Assembly: GCA_903923905.1 (NCBI GenBank)
Contig: CAIXZH010000097.1
Span: 1 to 43,752, forward strand
Direction: 5' to 3'
DNA from: an uncultured Bacteroidia bacterium
GTDB taxonomy: Bacteria > Bacteroidota > Bacteroidia > Bacteroidales > Prolixibacteraceae
DNA: 43,752 nucleotides
Within the stretch, counting starts at the first letter, position 1, and each line of letters begins with the position of its first letter. This document shows positions 1 through 7,618 of this stretch, in pieces. The translations under genes were made by a program, and so were the position numbers. Under the pieces are notes generated by a model that did not search any database, had not been told where the DNA came from, and saw only the letters and a list, made by a program, of their open reading frames with translations.

Positions 1-540
1 CGACTTTGGCAAAGATTGCCGATGCTGAAAAGCTGCTGGCACAGTTAATGGATAAAGCGAAGAAAGATGAAGAGTTCAACCGACTGATCGCTGAAGGTGA
101 TGCCAGTGTGAAACAGGCCAAATATGCAGAAGGGATTACCAGTTACAAGGGTGCCTTGGGGATCCGTCCGGGAGACGTGCCGACTTTGGCAAAGATTGCC
201 GATGCTGAAAAGCTGCTGGCACAGTTAATGGATAAAGCGAAGAAAGATGAAGAGTTCGCCCGTCTGATTGCCGAAGGTGATGCCAGTGTGAATCAGGCCA
301 AATATGCTGAAGGGATTACCAGTTACAAGGGAGCCTTGGGGATCCGTCCGGGAGACGTGCCGACTTTGGCAAAGATTGCCGATGCTGAAAAGCTGCTGGC
401 ACAGTTAATGGATAAAGCGAAGAAAGATGAAGAGTTCAACCGACTGATCGCTGAAGGTGATGCCAGCGTGAAACAGGCCAAATATACTGAAGGGATTACC
501 AGTTACAAGGGAGCTTTGGGGATCCGTCCGGGAGACGAAC
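1..540 (+). repeat. Three 180-bp direct repeats inside the TPR-like gene
   Basis: Copies lie at 1-180, 181-360 and 361-540 and begin at the same codon boundary; the array continues off the left edge. The first ~75 bases of the three copies are identical. Copies 1 and 2 differ at about eight positions and copies 1 and 3 at about seven, partly silent. Such near identity next to degenerate units downstream points to recent duplication or gene conversion within the coding sequence. The repeat is exactly 60 codons, so copy-number change keeps the frame. Confidence 0.97.
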
Positions 541-1505
541 CTACGTTGGCAAAAATTTCAGATGCAGAGAAACAAATCGCTCTGTTGCGCGAAAGAGCTA
601 TTTCTAAACTTTATCTGGAAGCTATCAATCGGGGAGCATCCTTGTTTGCGGCTCAACAATATTCTGATGCTATAATAGCATACCGTGAAGCTCAAAAAAT
701 TAAACCACAGGAAACCTTACCACCTCAAAAGATCAAGGAGATTCAGGCAATTATGGCTGCTTTGGCTGCAAAAGCAGCTGCTAAACCGGTGGAAGATAAT
801 ACGAGATTAAATGCTTCTGATCAATTATACTTTGAGAAAACAAAGAGTGGTGACGAAAACTTTAAAACTGCCCAGTGGACAATAGCAAGGTTCTATTATA
901 TGGAAGCATTGAAAGTAAGACCAGGAGATAAATATTTACTTTCCAAAATAGAGTCTTGTGATAAGATGATTGATTCTGAGATTACTACTGAAAAAATTAA
1001 AGAATTCAATGGAAAGGTAACCAGTGCTGATGATCACATGAAAACTAAAAACTACAGTTCTGCCAGATTTTATTATCGGAGTGCTTTGGATATCATGAAA
1101 TGGGAATCCTATCCGGCCCAACAACTCAAGTTGATTGACAAAATCATTACGGAACAATTATCACAGTCCGATCAGCGTTTATTTGCTGAACATGTAAAGA
1201 AAGCAGATGATGCCTTTAATCGGAAAGAGTATCCGGGTGCCCGCTTTTATTATGACAAGGCGAAGGAGATCAGCGAGACTGATCATATCATTTCCCGATT
1301 AAAGGAGATCGAAGCAATTGTTAATGGATTAGATTCCCAAAATATTAAGGCAACTTACGATGGTTATATTAAAAAGGGGAATGATGCTTTGAATGAGAAA
1401 AATGGTTCTGCTGCCCGTTTTTATTTCGAGAAAGCTAGTGTTCTAAAGCCAGATGAGAAGTATCCTAAAGATAAAATCAAAAGCATTGATGCCGCGGGGA
1501 ATTAA
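1..1505 (+). CDS. TPR-like tandem-repeat protein, 5' end outside the window
   Basis: The reading frame is already open at base 1 (codons in phase with position 3), so the gene starts upstream and only its last ~500 residues are seen. The protein is built of ~60-residue helical units. The first three are nearly identical, each with GDASV.QAKYAEGITSYKGA and LGIRPGD. They are followed by about five degenerate units with the signature ARFYY.KA...KP...YP..KI..I (for example the four ARFYY/ARFYF segments in the last 240 residues). This spacing and the A/Y/P pattern are those of tetratricopeptide-like repeats, which usually act as protein-binding scaffolds. No catalytic motif is seen, and the N-terminus that would show an export signal or partner domain is missing. 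The TTG at position 6 is not a credible start because the repeat array runs through it. Function is unknown; the repeat assignment is fairly safe. Confidence 0.8.
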   Translation, partial: TLAKIADAEKLLAQLMDKAKKDEEFNRLIAEGDASVKQAKYAEGITSYKGALGIRPGDVPTLAKIADAEKLLAQLMDKAKKDEEFARLIAEGDASVNQAKYAEGITSYKGALGIRPGDVPTLAKIADAEKLLAQLMDKAKKDEEFNRLIAEGDASVKQAKYTEGITSYKGALGIRPGDEPTLAKISDAEKQIALLRERAISKLYLEAINRGASLFAAQQYSDAIIAYREAQKIKPQETLPPQKIKEIQAIMAALAAKAAAKPVEDNTRLNASDQLYFEKTKSGDENFKTAQWTIARFYYMEALKVRPGDKYLLSKIESCDKMIDSEITTEKIKEFNGKVTSADDHMKTKNYSSARFYYRSALDIMKWESYPAQQLKLIDKIITEQLSQSDQRLFAEHVKKADDAFNRKEYPGARFYYDKAKEISETDHIISRLKEIEAIVNGLDSQNIKATYDGYIKKGNDALNEKNGSAARFYFEKASVLKPDEKYPKDKIKSIDAAGN

Positions 1506-1562
1506 TCACTGAATGTTGTGGAAAAATCTTCTTATTTTATATAGCTAAATGATTTAATTTAA

Positions 1563-2126
1563 ATGGATCAAATAACAGTACATCTGGCGGAAGGATTTGA
1601 GGAAATTGAGGCAGTTACGATTATTGACGTCTTGCGTAGAGCGGGATTAAATACTTGTACTGTGTCTGTTACTGGAAAACATATGGTTAAAGGGTCTCAT
1701 CAGATTGAGATCCGGGCTGATTTTTTGTTTGAAGATGTTGATTATTCAAAGGGTATGTTGATTATCCTCCCAGGAGGTATGCCAGGAGCGAAGCATCTCA
1801 ATGAACATTCAGGATTGAAATCTAAGATTGTTGAATTTCAGAAGAATGGAAAATACTTAGCCGCTATTTGCGCTGCACCTATGGTATTAGGTAATCTTGG
1901 CATTTTAAAAGGTAAAAAAGCTGTCTGCTATCCGGGATTTGAATCTTATCTGATTGGGTCAGATCTCAGCACAAAACCCTTTGTAACAGATGAAAAAATT
2001 ATTACCGGAAGAGGAGTTGGAGCGGCCTTGAAGTTTTCGCTTGAAATAGTGCGGATTCTGAAAGGGGAGGAGTCTGCCGAACATCTTCGGAGGATAATGC
2101 TGGTCGATGAGTTTTTGAGCGCATGA
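1563..2126 (+). CDS. DJ-1/PfpI family protein (DJ-1/YajL subfamily)
   Basis: This 187-residue protein has the full-length architecture of the DJ-1/YajL group of the class I glutamine amidotransferase-like superfamily. Visible markers are GFEEIEAV near the N-terminus, with Glu16 aligning to the catalytic-site Glu18 of human DJ-1, LPGGMPGAKHL at about 70-79, and the nucleophile elbow AAICAAP with Cys103. Family members have been described as protein/nucleotide deglycases, glyoxalases or oxidative-stress chaperones; which applies here cannot be told. It follows the TPR-like gene by 57 bases in the same direction but nothing suggests a shared role. It converges on the DUF190-crcB pair, with a long hairpin in between. 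Confidence 0.9.
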   Translation: MDQITVHLAEGFEEIEAVTIIDVLRRAGLNTCTVSVTGKHMVKGSHQIEIRADFLFEDVDYSKGMLIILPGGMPGAKHLNEHSGLKSKIVEFQKNGKYLAAICAAPMVLGNLGILKGKKAVCYPGFESYLIGSDLSTKPFVTDEKIITGRGVGAALKFSLEIVRILKGEESAEHLRRIMLVDEFLSA

Positions 2127-2194
2127 CGTTCTTTAATGTTGATATTTTCCTGTCATTTGTCCGACTTTTGAAAAGGGGACAAGTTTAACTATTT

Positions 2195-2258
2195 ATGAAT
2201 CCTCGTCGTTCAAAAATCCTTTCGCACACCTTACACGAAATGAATGACGGGGATTCAT
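2195..2258. terminator. Long hairpin between convergent genes
   Basis: The arm 2195-2212 pairs with 2241-2258 over 18 positions (ATGAATCC... with ...GGATTCAT), with two G-U type pairs in the RNA. The 28-base loop contains a second small TTTCG/CGAAA stem. It lies in the 177-bp gap between the convergent DJ-1 and DUF190 genes and is followed by a T-rich stretch on the plus strand, so a transcription terminator is the simplest reading. Confidence 0.55.
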
Positions 2259-2303
2259 TTTTGAAAATCAATTAATGTTAGTTATTTAACGAAGAAGATT
2301 TAT

Positions 2304-2660
2304 CTACTTTTTACTTTTACCTGATTTGAAAAGTAATACCTCTATTTTTTCAATGGTGACCAGACAACCGTAACGCATTGATTCAAGCTGCGGACGTATG
2401 ATTTCATAAAACTTTCGGATCTTCACCTCTTCATCAATAATCTCAATTACAACAGGAACCTTATCGGCAACCTCCCAGAACTTGTAAGAATGTATGACAG
2501 AACTCGCGCCATATCCCAAAATACCTTTAAGTATTGTTGCTCCTGATATTCCTTCCTTTTTTGCCTCAAAAACAATTGATTCAGAAAGCAGATCCTGTTT
2601 GAGACGATCTGTTGAACTGACAAAAATGCGTAGTAAAGCATTGGTTGTCTTGATTTCCAT
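2304..2660 (-). CDS. DUF190 family protein
   Basis: The 118-residue product matches the DUF190 (PF02641) pattern: a ferredoxin-like/PII-like small domain with LLRIFVSSTDR near the N-terminus, the GISGATILKGILGYG segment at about 37-51, and PVVIEIIDEEVKIRKF at about 69-84. DUF190 proteins are cytoplasmic, resemble PII signal proteins and are repeatedly found beside crcB genes. Here the start codon lies one base after the crcB stop, so the two are almost certainly cotranscribed and translationally coupled. The family association suggests a regulatory or accessory role in fluoride export; the biochemical role is not established. Confidence 0.88.
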   Translation of the reverse strand: MEIKTTNALLRIFVSSTDRLKQDLLSESIVFEAKKEGISGATILKGILGYGASSVIHSYKFWEVADKVPVVIEIIDEEVKIRKFYEIIRPQLESMRYGCLVTIEKIEVLLFKSGKSKK

Positions 2661-2661
2661 A

Positions 2662-3039
2662 TTAAATTGATTTAATAATTATCCGTCCAAGATAAACTGC
2701 AACTAATCCCAGAAAAAAACTCAGCGTGGTATAAAGACTAAGTTTAAGCCACTCTTTTTCCTGCAAAAGCATAAAACTGTCGTTGGCAAGAGTTGAAAAC
2801 GTAGTATATCCGCCACAAAGACCAACTGTCAGAAAAATCCGGACATCCGGACTCAGGAAATTCCCACGTTCTGACAACCCGTAAAAAATTCCAATCAAAA
2901 GACTCCCGGAAATATTCACAGATAAAGTTCCCCAGGGGAAGAGAGAGAAGGTATTTTCCTGAAAATATCGGGAAACCAAAAACCTGAGAATTGTTCCGAT
3001 AAATCCACCGGTCCCGGCAATCATCAATGTTTTAAACAT
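2662..3039 (-). CDS. crcB: Fluoride channel CrcB/Fluc
   Basis: A 125-residue, four-helix membrane protein of normal length for the CrcB/Fluc family, which forms dual-topology dimers that let fluoride leave the cell. Hallmarks are GGFIGTILRF (11-20), WGTLSVNISGSLLIG (36-50) with the pore-lining Asn42, and GLCGGYTTFSTL (73-84) containing the sodium-site glycines, the TTFS stretch and the fluoride-coordinating phenylalanine region. It is the first gene of a two-gene operon with DUF190. A TAACTTTG box 74 bases upstream may be its promoter. I do not see the conserved crcB (fluoride) riboswitch in the upstream 230 bases. Confidence 0.95.
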   Translation of the reverse strand: MFKTLMIAGTGGFIGTILRFLVSRYFQENTFSLFPWGTLSVNISGSLLIGIFYGLSERGNFLSPDVRIFLTVGLCGGYTTFSTLANDSFMLLQEKEWLKLSLYTTLSFFLGLVAVYLGRIIIKSI

Positions 3040-3112
3040 ATTTTCAACTTAAATTTTGTTATCCTGTTCGTATAACTAAAAAATTTTTAGGTGCAGAATT
3101 CAATTTCATATG

Positions 3113-3120
3113 CAAAGTTA
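3113..3120 (-). promoter_or_regulatory. Possible Bacteroidota -7 box upstream of crcB
   Basis: Read on the minus strand this is TAACTTTG, a full match to the TAnnTTTG -7 consensus, 74 bases before the crcB start. No clear -33 TTTG partner is present, so an accidental match is possible. Confidence 0.3.
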
Positions 3121-3278
3121 ATAAAACCCATATTAAATCCCCACTTCTCAGCAAATCCTGTAAATCTGAACATATCCATTACACACATAATATATTTTGA
3201 AAATTTGAACGATCTCTCCAATTTTCCACTATTTTTAAACCTTATGAACAGAATGAATTTTTATAAATTTAGTTCTTT

Positions 3279-3764
3279 ATGAATGAAATAATTAAGCTGT
3301 TCCTGAAAGAGTCAATTTCCCTGGAACTCAATATTGGCGATCTTTATCAGCTATTTAGTGTCAAGTATAAACAAGATTATAATTTTTGGTGGAAACTTTC
3401 GATTGAAGAGATGAACCATGCTGCCCTGATCGAATCAATAAATGATAATTTTTTATCTGAAAGCATAATGCCTTCTAATTCCATCGAAAAAAAGGTTCAG
3501 GAACTTAGTGAAATGAATCGTATTATTATGGAGCAGATTGGGCAGTTCAGATCCGGACCAATGTCAAGAGCAGATGCATTTCTTTTGGCTTCTGAGATTG
3601 AACATTCAATTGGGGAGTCTCATTTCGAACTTTTCATGACTTCTCAGCCAAATTCAACAGTTATGAAAATCATGCAAAAATTAAACGGGGATGATATCAA
3701 TCACGGTAAGCGATTGGCTAAATATATGACAGACAATAATATTGAATTAAAATCTCTGGAATAG
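3279..3764 (+). CDS. Ferritin-like (rubrerythrin-type) di-iron protein
   Basis: The 161-residue protein has the four-helix ferritin-like layout. Candidate iron ligands are Glu16 in helix 1, Glu44-x-x-His47 (EEMNHAAL) in helix 2, Glu106/Glu108 in SEIEHSIGE in helix 3, and Asp139-x-x-His142 (DDINHGKRL) in helix 4. That is the E...ExxH...E...D/ExxH pattern of rubrerythrin-like proteins. The C-terminal rubredoxin domain of classical rubrerythrin is absent. Members detoxify peroxide or oxidise small substrates, but many remain uncharacterised. The gene stands alone, divergent from crcB and convergent with the Cys-cluster gene. The substitution of Asp for Glu in the last motif makes the metal site less certain. 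Confidence 0.7.
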   Translation: MNEIIKLFLKESISLELNIGDLYQLFSVKYKQDYNFWWKLSIEEMNHAALIESINDNFLSESIMPSNSIEKKVQELSEMNRIIMEQIGQFRSGPMSRADAFLLASEIEHSIGESHFELFMTSQPNSTVMKIMQKLNGDDINHGKRLAKYMTDNNIELKSLE

Positions 3765-3794
3765 CCTGAATAATTACCTGAATTATTTTTTTTA

Positions 3795-4409
3795 TTAAGA
3801 CCTTTCTTCGGGTATATCTGATTGATTAATCTCTTGCGGAAAATGGAAATACAATTTCTCTATTGCTATACGAATCGCCGCATTGATGGGTAATTGTTGT
3901 ATAGCAAGATCCGGCGCTATACTGTATAGCTGCATCGAATAGTTTCGAAAAAGTGGAATGATGTCAGGTGTATCATAACCTAATTTGCGTGCTTTGCCAA
4001 CAGCATCCGGAGTGCTGTCCTTCAGTACCTTACAAGTTACCAACTCAGCTATTCCTTCCCGATCAAGCCGATATCCAAATCCGAAAAGCCGACACACCAA
4101 CCCCCTTTTTTTATAATCCCAACAACCTCCCTTACCCTCTTTCCAGGCGTCCGGCAAAAAGAGAGGGCAATGTCCGGTTTCATCACTCAGATCCAACAAG
4201 CTGAGGAATTCATCAATTCTCCTTGTTTCATAAAGTGCAGCAGCGAGTGGAATAAACTCAACCGGACTCGCTTCTATATTTTTCGTCCTGCAACAGGCGT
4301 TGCAAAGATGTGCGCATTTCATCCCTGTTTTCAGAGTGGTTTGGTTGAGATGTTCATCCAGTTCCCTAAAAACTTCTTCAATCGCTGAGGCCATTTCGTT
4401 TAAAACCAT
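3795..4409 (-). CDS. YkgJ-type cysteine cluster protein
   Basis: A 204-residue cytoplasmic protein with the cysteine cluster C32-x3-C36-x2-C39-C40 (CAHLCNACC), followed by single cysteines at 81 (GHCPLF), 96 (GGCWDY), 106 (LVCRLFGFG) and 126 (VTCK). This is the layout of the YkgJ/UPF0153 family (PF03692, 'CxxCxxCC'), presumed to bind zinc or an Fe-S cluster; the biochemical role is unknown. The first motif has one extra residue compared with the consensus. It is monocistronic, with a 320-bp non-coding stretch upstream. Confidence 0.8.
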   Translation of the reverse strand: MVLNEMASAIEEVFRELDEHLNQTTLKTGMKCAHLCNACCRTKNIEASPVEFIPLAAALYETRRIDEFLSLLDLSDETGHCPLFLPDAWKEGKGGCWDYKKRGLVCRLFGFGYRLDREGIAELVTCKVLKDSTPDAVGKARKLGYDTPDIIPLFRNYSMQLYSIAPDLAIQQLPINAAIRIAIEKLYFHFPQEINQSDIPEERS

Positions 4410-4729
4410 AACTGAAAACTCAAATCACTCTTTATTCATAAATAATTATTCAGTGCAATGATAAACAATCCATCATTAGGATGGTCTATAAAAAGATGTT
4501 TTAGTCTTATTAATCTTCATCAAATTATCCGGCTATTTAGAATGCATGATTGTAATATTCAGAATATCAACTTTATATAAAATATTTGCCAGTTTCTGGA
4601 ATAACGGAATAAATTTACCAAATTTGAAACTCGATTCTAAAGGAAAAGTTTTCCTTTTTGGCTTTTGAATTTATAAATCAACGGCCAATCGGTAAGTACG
4701 TTTTATTATTCACAATTAAATTATAAAAG
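4410..4729. other. 320-bp AT-rich intergenic region
   Basis: This gap separates the divergent Cys-cluster gene and the small exported Cys-rich gene. I see no open frame with coding character. The only structure is a short inverted repeat near 4639-4657 (AAAGGAAAA / TTTTCCTTT) with almost no loop. It presumably holds the promoters of both flanking genes, but no convincing -7/-33 pair stands out. Confidence 0.6.
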
Positions 4730-4963
4730 ATGAAAAAGTTGTTTTATTTGTTCGTAATGATGGTCGGGATGACCCTGGTAACTGCTAACGTAAATGCACA
4801 GGATGCAACCAGCAAACCAAAAGCTGCAACCTGTTGCAAGAGTGGTGATAAAAAGTCGTGCTGTAAGAGTGGAGACAAGGCTGCAGCCGGCAAGTGCACC
4901 AAAAAAACATCTGCAGATGCAACCACCAAAAAAGATGCAAGCACAACCAGCAAAAAAAATTAA
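4730..4963 (+). CDS. Small exported cysteine- and lysine-rich protein
   Basis: A 77-residue protein with a clear signal peptide (MKK, hydrophobic stretch 4-18, likely cleavage after ANVNAQ), leaving a mature chain of about 53 residues. The mature part repeats CCKSGDK twice, with a further Cys at KCTKK, and ends in a Lys/Thr/Ser/Ala-rich tail. The five closely spaced cysteines in two CC pairs suggest metal binding or a disulfide knot in the periplasm, in the manner of a metallothionein-like peptide; this is inference, since no named family is recognised. It is a single-gene unit closed by a perfect 19-bp hairpin at 5041-5082. Confidence 0.75.
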   Translation: MKKLFYLFVMMVGMTLVTANVNAQDATSKPKAATCCKSGDKKSCCKSGDKAAAGKCTKKTSADATTKKDASTTSKKN

Positions 4964-5040
4964 TTATAATAACTAAGGTCCCGGGTGTTAGTTTACCCAA
5001 TTTGATCATTAGTTAGATAGGTTGTTTTTAGCAGGTATTT

Positions 5041-5082
5041 AAAATAAATTCCCGAAAAATATTTTTTTCGGGAATTTATTTT
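5041..5082. terminator. Perfect 19-bp bidirectional terminator hairpin
   Basis: The arm 5041-5059 is exactly complementary to 5064-5082 around a four-base TATT loop. The central CCCG/CGGG core is flanked by A and T runs on both sides, so either strand gives a GC core followed by U residues. It lies between the convergent Cys-rich and SpmAB-like genes and can serve both. Confidence 0.88.
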
Positions 5083-5134
5083 GTAGCTATTTTTTTTAAA
5101 TATATGATATGTAGTATTTTACATGGATTTTAAG

Positions 5135-6367
5135 TTAGTGAAAAAACAAATATCCGATCAGGATAGCGGCTATCAGGCCAGCAAGGTCGGCCAATAGTGC
5201 ACAAGTAAGAGCATGCCTTGTTTTTTTGATTCCAACTGAGCCAAAGTATACTGCCAGGATAAAAAAGGTAGTATCACCGGCTCCCTGAACTACGCATGAG
5301 AGTCTTCCAACAAATGAATCAGCTCCGGATGTTTTCATCACATCGATCATCATTCCCCGTGATCCGCTACCGCTCAGTGGTTTCATAAGCGCTGTTGGCA
5401 AAGCCCCTATAAAATCGCTGTTTATTCCTGCTGCCTCAATGCTCCACTTTATTCCGGCAATAAAAAAACTCATTGCACCAGAGGCTCTGAATACCCCAAT
5501 AGCAACCAGGATGGCAACCAGATAGGGAATGATTTTTACGGCAGTTGTAAAACCCTCCTTTGCTCCATCTATAAAAGTTTCGTAAACATTGATCTTCTTC
5601 AGGAATCCAAGTGACAGGAAAAGGATTATAATGGAAAACAGCATAAGGTTGCTAAACACTTTGGAGTATAAGGCCAGACTTTCGGGCGACAAGGTATGGG
5701 TCCAGTATATCAATGAAAAGACAATACAAAGCATCCCTGACAAATATGCGATAATCGTGCGATCCCATAAGTTAATTCGCTGATATATAGATACTCCAAT
5801 AAGTCCGGTAAGTGTTGAAAAAAAGGTTGCCAGTAAAATCGGAATAAACACATCAGACGGATCATGGGCGCCCAACTGTGCACGGTAGACCATGACTGAA
5901 ATTGGGATAATTGTCAGACCAGAGGCATTTAGGACGAGAAACATGATTTGAGCATTCGAAGCGATCTCTTTGTTCGGATTCGATTTTTGCATTTCTCCCA
6001 TGGCCTGAAGTCCCATCGGTGTGGCTGCGTTGTCTAGTCCGAGCATATTTGCCGCAAAATTCATCATCATGGGGCCGTAAGCGGGATGGTTTCTTCCAAG
6101 TTCCGGAAAAAGTTTATTGAAAAATGGACCAATCAACTTTGAGACTATATTTACAATGCCCCCTTTTTCACCAATTTTCATGATTCCGGACCATAACGTG
6201 AGCACCCCAGCCAGTCCTAATGAAATCTCAAATCCGCTTTTAGCCATTTCAAAGGCAGAATTGACCATGTCGGTAAAAACCTGTGTATCACCCAGTAATA
6301 CCATCTTCACCAGCCCGATTACAAAGGCAATCAAAAAGAATAATATCCAAATGTAATTCAGAGCCAT
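5135..6367 (-). CDS. Fused SpmA/SpmB-type nucleoside-recognition membrane protein
   Basis: The 410-residue polytopic membrane protein contains two Gate (nucleoside recognition) domains in tandem. The N-terminal half (about 1-200) resembles SpmA, with GIMKIGEKGG at about 61-70, the segment ANMLGLDNAATPMGLQAM and NASGLTIIP. The C-terminal half (about 230-410) resembles SpmB, with IPYLVAILVAIG, ALMKPLSGSGSRG and VQGAGDTTFFILAVYFG. In Bacillus spmA and spmB are separate spore-dehydration genes; in non-sporulating Bacteroidota a single fused gene is usual and its substrate is unknown. Eighteen bases separate it from the DUF6807 gene upstream, so the two form an operon. Confidence 0.88.
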   Translation of the reverse strand: MALNYIWILFFLIAFVIGLVKMVLLGDTQVFTDMVNSAFEMAKSGFEISLGLAGVLTLWSGIMKIGEKGGIVNIVSKLIGPFFNKLFPELGRNHPAYGPMMMNFAANMLGLDNAATPMGLQAMGEMQKSNPNKEIASNAQIMFLVLNASGLTIIPISVMVYRAQLGAHDPSDVFIPILLATFFSTLTGLIGVSIYQRINLWDRTIIAYLSGMLCIVFSLIYWTHTLSPESLALYSKVFSNLMLFSIIILFLSLGFLKKINVYETFIDGAKEGFTTAVKIIPYLVAILVAIGVFRASGAMSFFIAGIKWSIEAAGINSDFIGALPTALMKPLSGSGSRGMMIDVMKTSGADSFVGRLSCVVQGAGDTTFFILAVYFGSVGIKKTRHALTCALLADLAGLIAAILIGYLFFH

Positions 6368-6385
6368 GAACAGGAGGTTATTGCT

Positions 6386-7444
6386 TTAATATTTTCGGGC
6401 GAAATCGTCAGCATAGCTGCTGATTTCACTGTCGTTAAGGTCCCCTCCAGAATGGATGATAATCCGGTATCTGAAGATTGATGACTTTCCGGCAGGTATC
6501 CTATAATTCAATTTCTTTTTTCCCTTGGTGAACACACTCCAGCCAAGCGGATTGGCAGCAAAGAGTCCATAACCTCTTGCATGCCAGTAGGTAGGATAAC
6601 TTTGGTTTTTGGGATGATCACACATGACAACTGCAATCTTTTCACTGCCGATATTGCCGTGAAGGTCCATCCATTTAGCCCTTGTACTCCAGACTTCATC
6701 ATCTTTTATCCCTTCACTGCTTCGATAACTTCCAGAGACTCCTTCGTTGGTCATTTTTTTGACAGTTGTTGGATTCCCCTTTGCATCGGTCATGATCACT
6801 TCATCCTTTGAAGGAAGCTCCAGTTGTCGGGCTACGCGGATTGCCATCACCCCTTCTTTATTATCATTCAGCGAAACATCATCTCCGGTCGCGGTGAGCC
6901 TAGTCACCCGGTCAATAATCCGGGTGGATCCTTTGGCAATAAAATGATATTCAGTCTTCTCTGAAAGCAATTCTTTTCCTGTCGGATCGGTCCAGCTTTC
7001 AGTGGACACCATCAACGCCTCACCGAAACCCTCTTTTAATTGGTTAATATTTAAATGTTTGATGGTTCCAAATCCATTTTTTTTGCTTGCCGGAATAGCG
7101 GTTGAATTATTCCAGAAATCATATCCGTTCACATCACCGTAATTAAACCAAATGCCAATATGATGCGGATGATCAACGCGTTCACCTGCTCTTGGATTCA
7201 TTGGATATCCCCGGGTAATTTCTGTTCCTTGGGAGGTCAGCACCGGATAGAGAACTGGCTTCATAACGTTGTCGGGCCAGCAATAAGCGGTGAATAATTT
7301 TCCGTCAACGAGTACTTCAACTTTTTTATCAGCCTCTTTGACAATAAACTGGATTTTTGGAGCCCTGGTTTTCTTAGCTTCTGCACTCAGGTTGCATGTG
7401 ACAAAAACTCCGATTAGAAAGATAATAATAGCTTGCAATTTCAT
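6386..7444 (-). CDS. Exported DUF6807 (PmoA-like) protein
   Basis: A 352-residue protein with an N-terminal signal peptide (hydrophobic 5-19, then SAEA). It carries the features of DUF6807 (PF14100, formerly labelled methane oxygenase PmoA): RVDHPHHIGIWFNYGD at about 89-104, GYDFWN just after, the segment DRVTRLTATGDDVSLNDNKE, and a C-terminal YWHARGYGLFAANPLG followed by a beta-rich end. The family is common in sugar- and glycan-utilising Bacteroidota and Planctomycetes and is not a methane monooxygenase; its enzymatic role is unproven. The conserved histidine cluster hints at a metal or active site. It is first in an operon with the SpmAB-like transporter, which may imply shared handling of a small metabolite. 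Confidence 0.85.
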   Translation of the reverse strand: MKLQAIIIFLIGVFVTCNLSAEAKKTRAPKIQFIVKEADKKVEVLVDGKLFTAYCWPDNVMKPVLYPVLTSQGTEITRGYPMNPRAGERVDHPHHIGIWFNYGDVNGYDFWNNSTAIPASKKNGFGTIKHLNINQLKEGFGEALMVSTESWTDPTGKELLSEKTEYHFIAKGSTRIIDRVTRLTATGDDVSLNDNKEGVMAIRVARQLELPSKDEVIMTDAKGNPTTVKKMTNEGVSGSYRSSEGIKDDEVWSTRAKWMDLHGNIGSEKIAVVMCDHPKNQSYPTYWHARGYGLFAANPLGWSVFTKGKKKLNYRIPAGKSSIFRYRIIIHSGGDLNDSEISSYADDFARKY

Positions 7445-7618
7445 CTGTTGATAAGTTGTTTTTAATTGTCAGATAGAACACCCCATTAGATAATCATGCT
7501 TCTGTGTGAGCATTTCTCTATTGGCTTGTTTCATTTTATTGAATCGTTAAAGATGTTAGAAGTTGTAAAAATAGTTATTTATTGCTATTTTCACGGACCA
7601 TTAAACGGATGATAATTT

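Noticed and set aside
3091-3282. A 63-codon plus-strand frame upstream of the ferritin-like gene
   Set aside because: It overlaps the crcB promoter region, has random composition, no ribosome binding site and no homology I recognise.
4639-4657. Short inverted repeat AAAGGAAAA / TTTTCCTTT
   Set aside because: The loop is almost absent and the sequence is low complexity; no gene end lies nearby, so neither a terminator nor an operator is supported.
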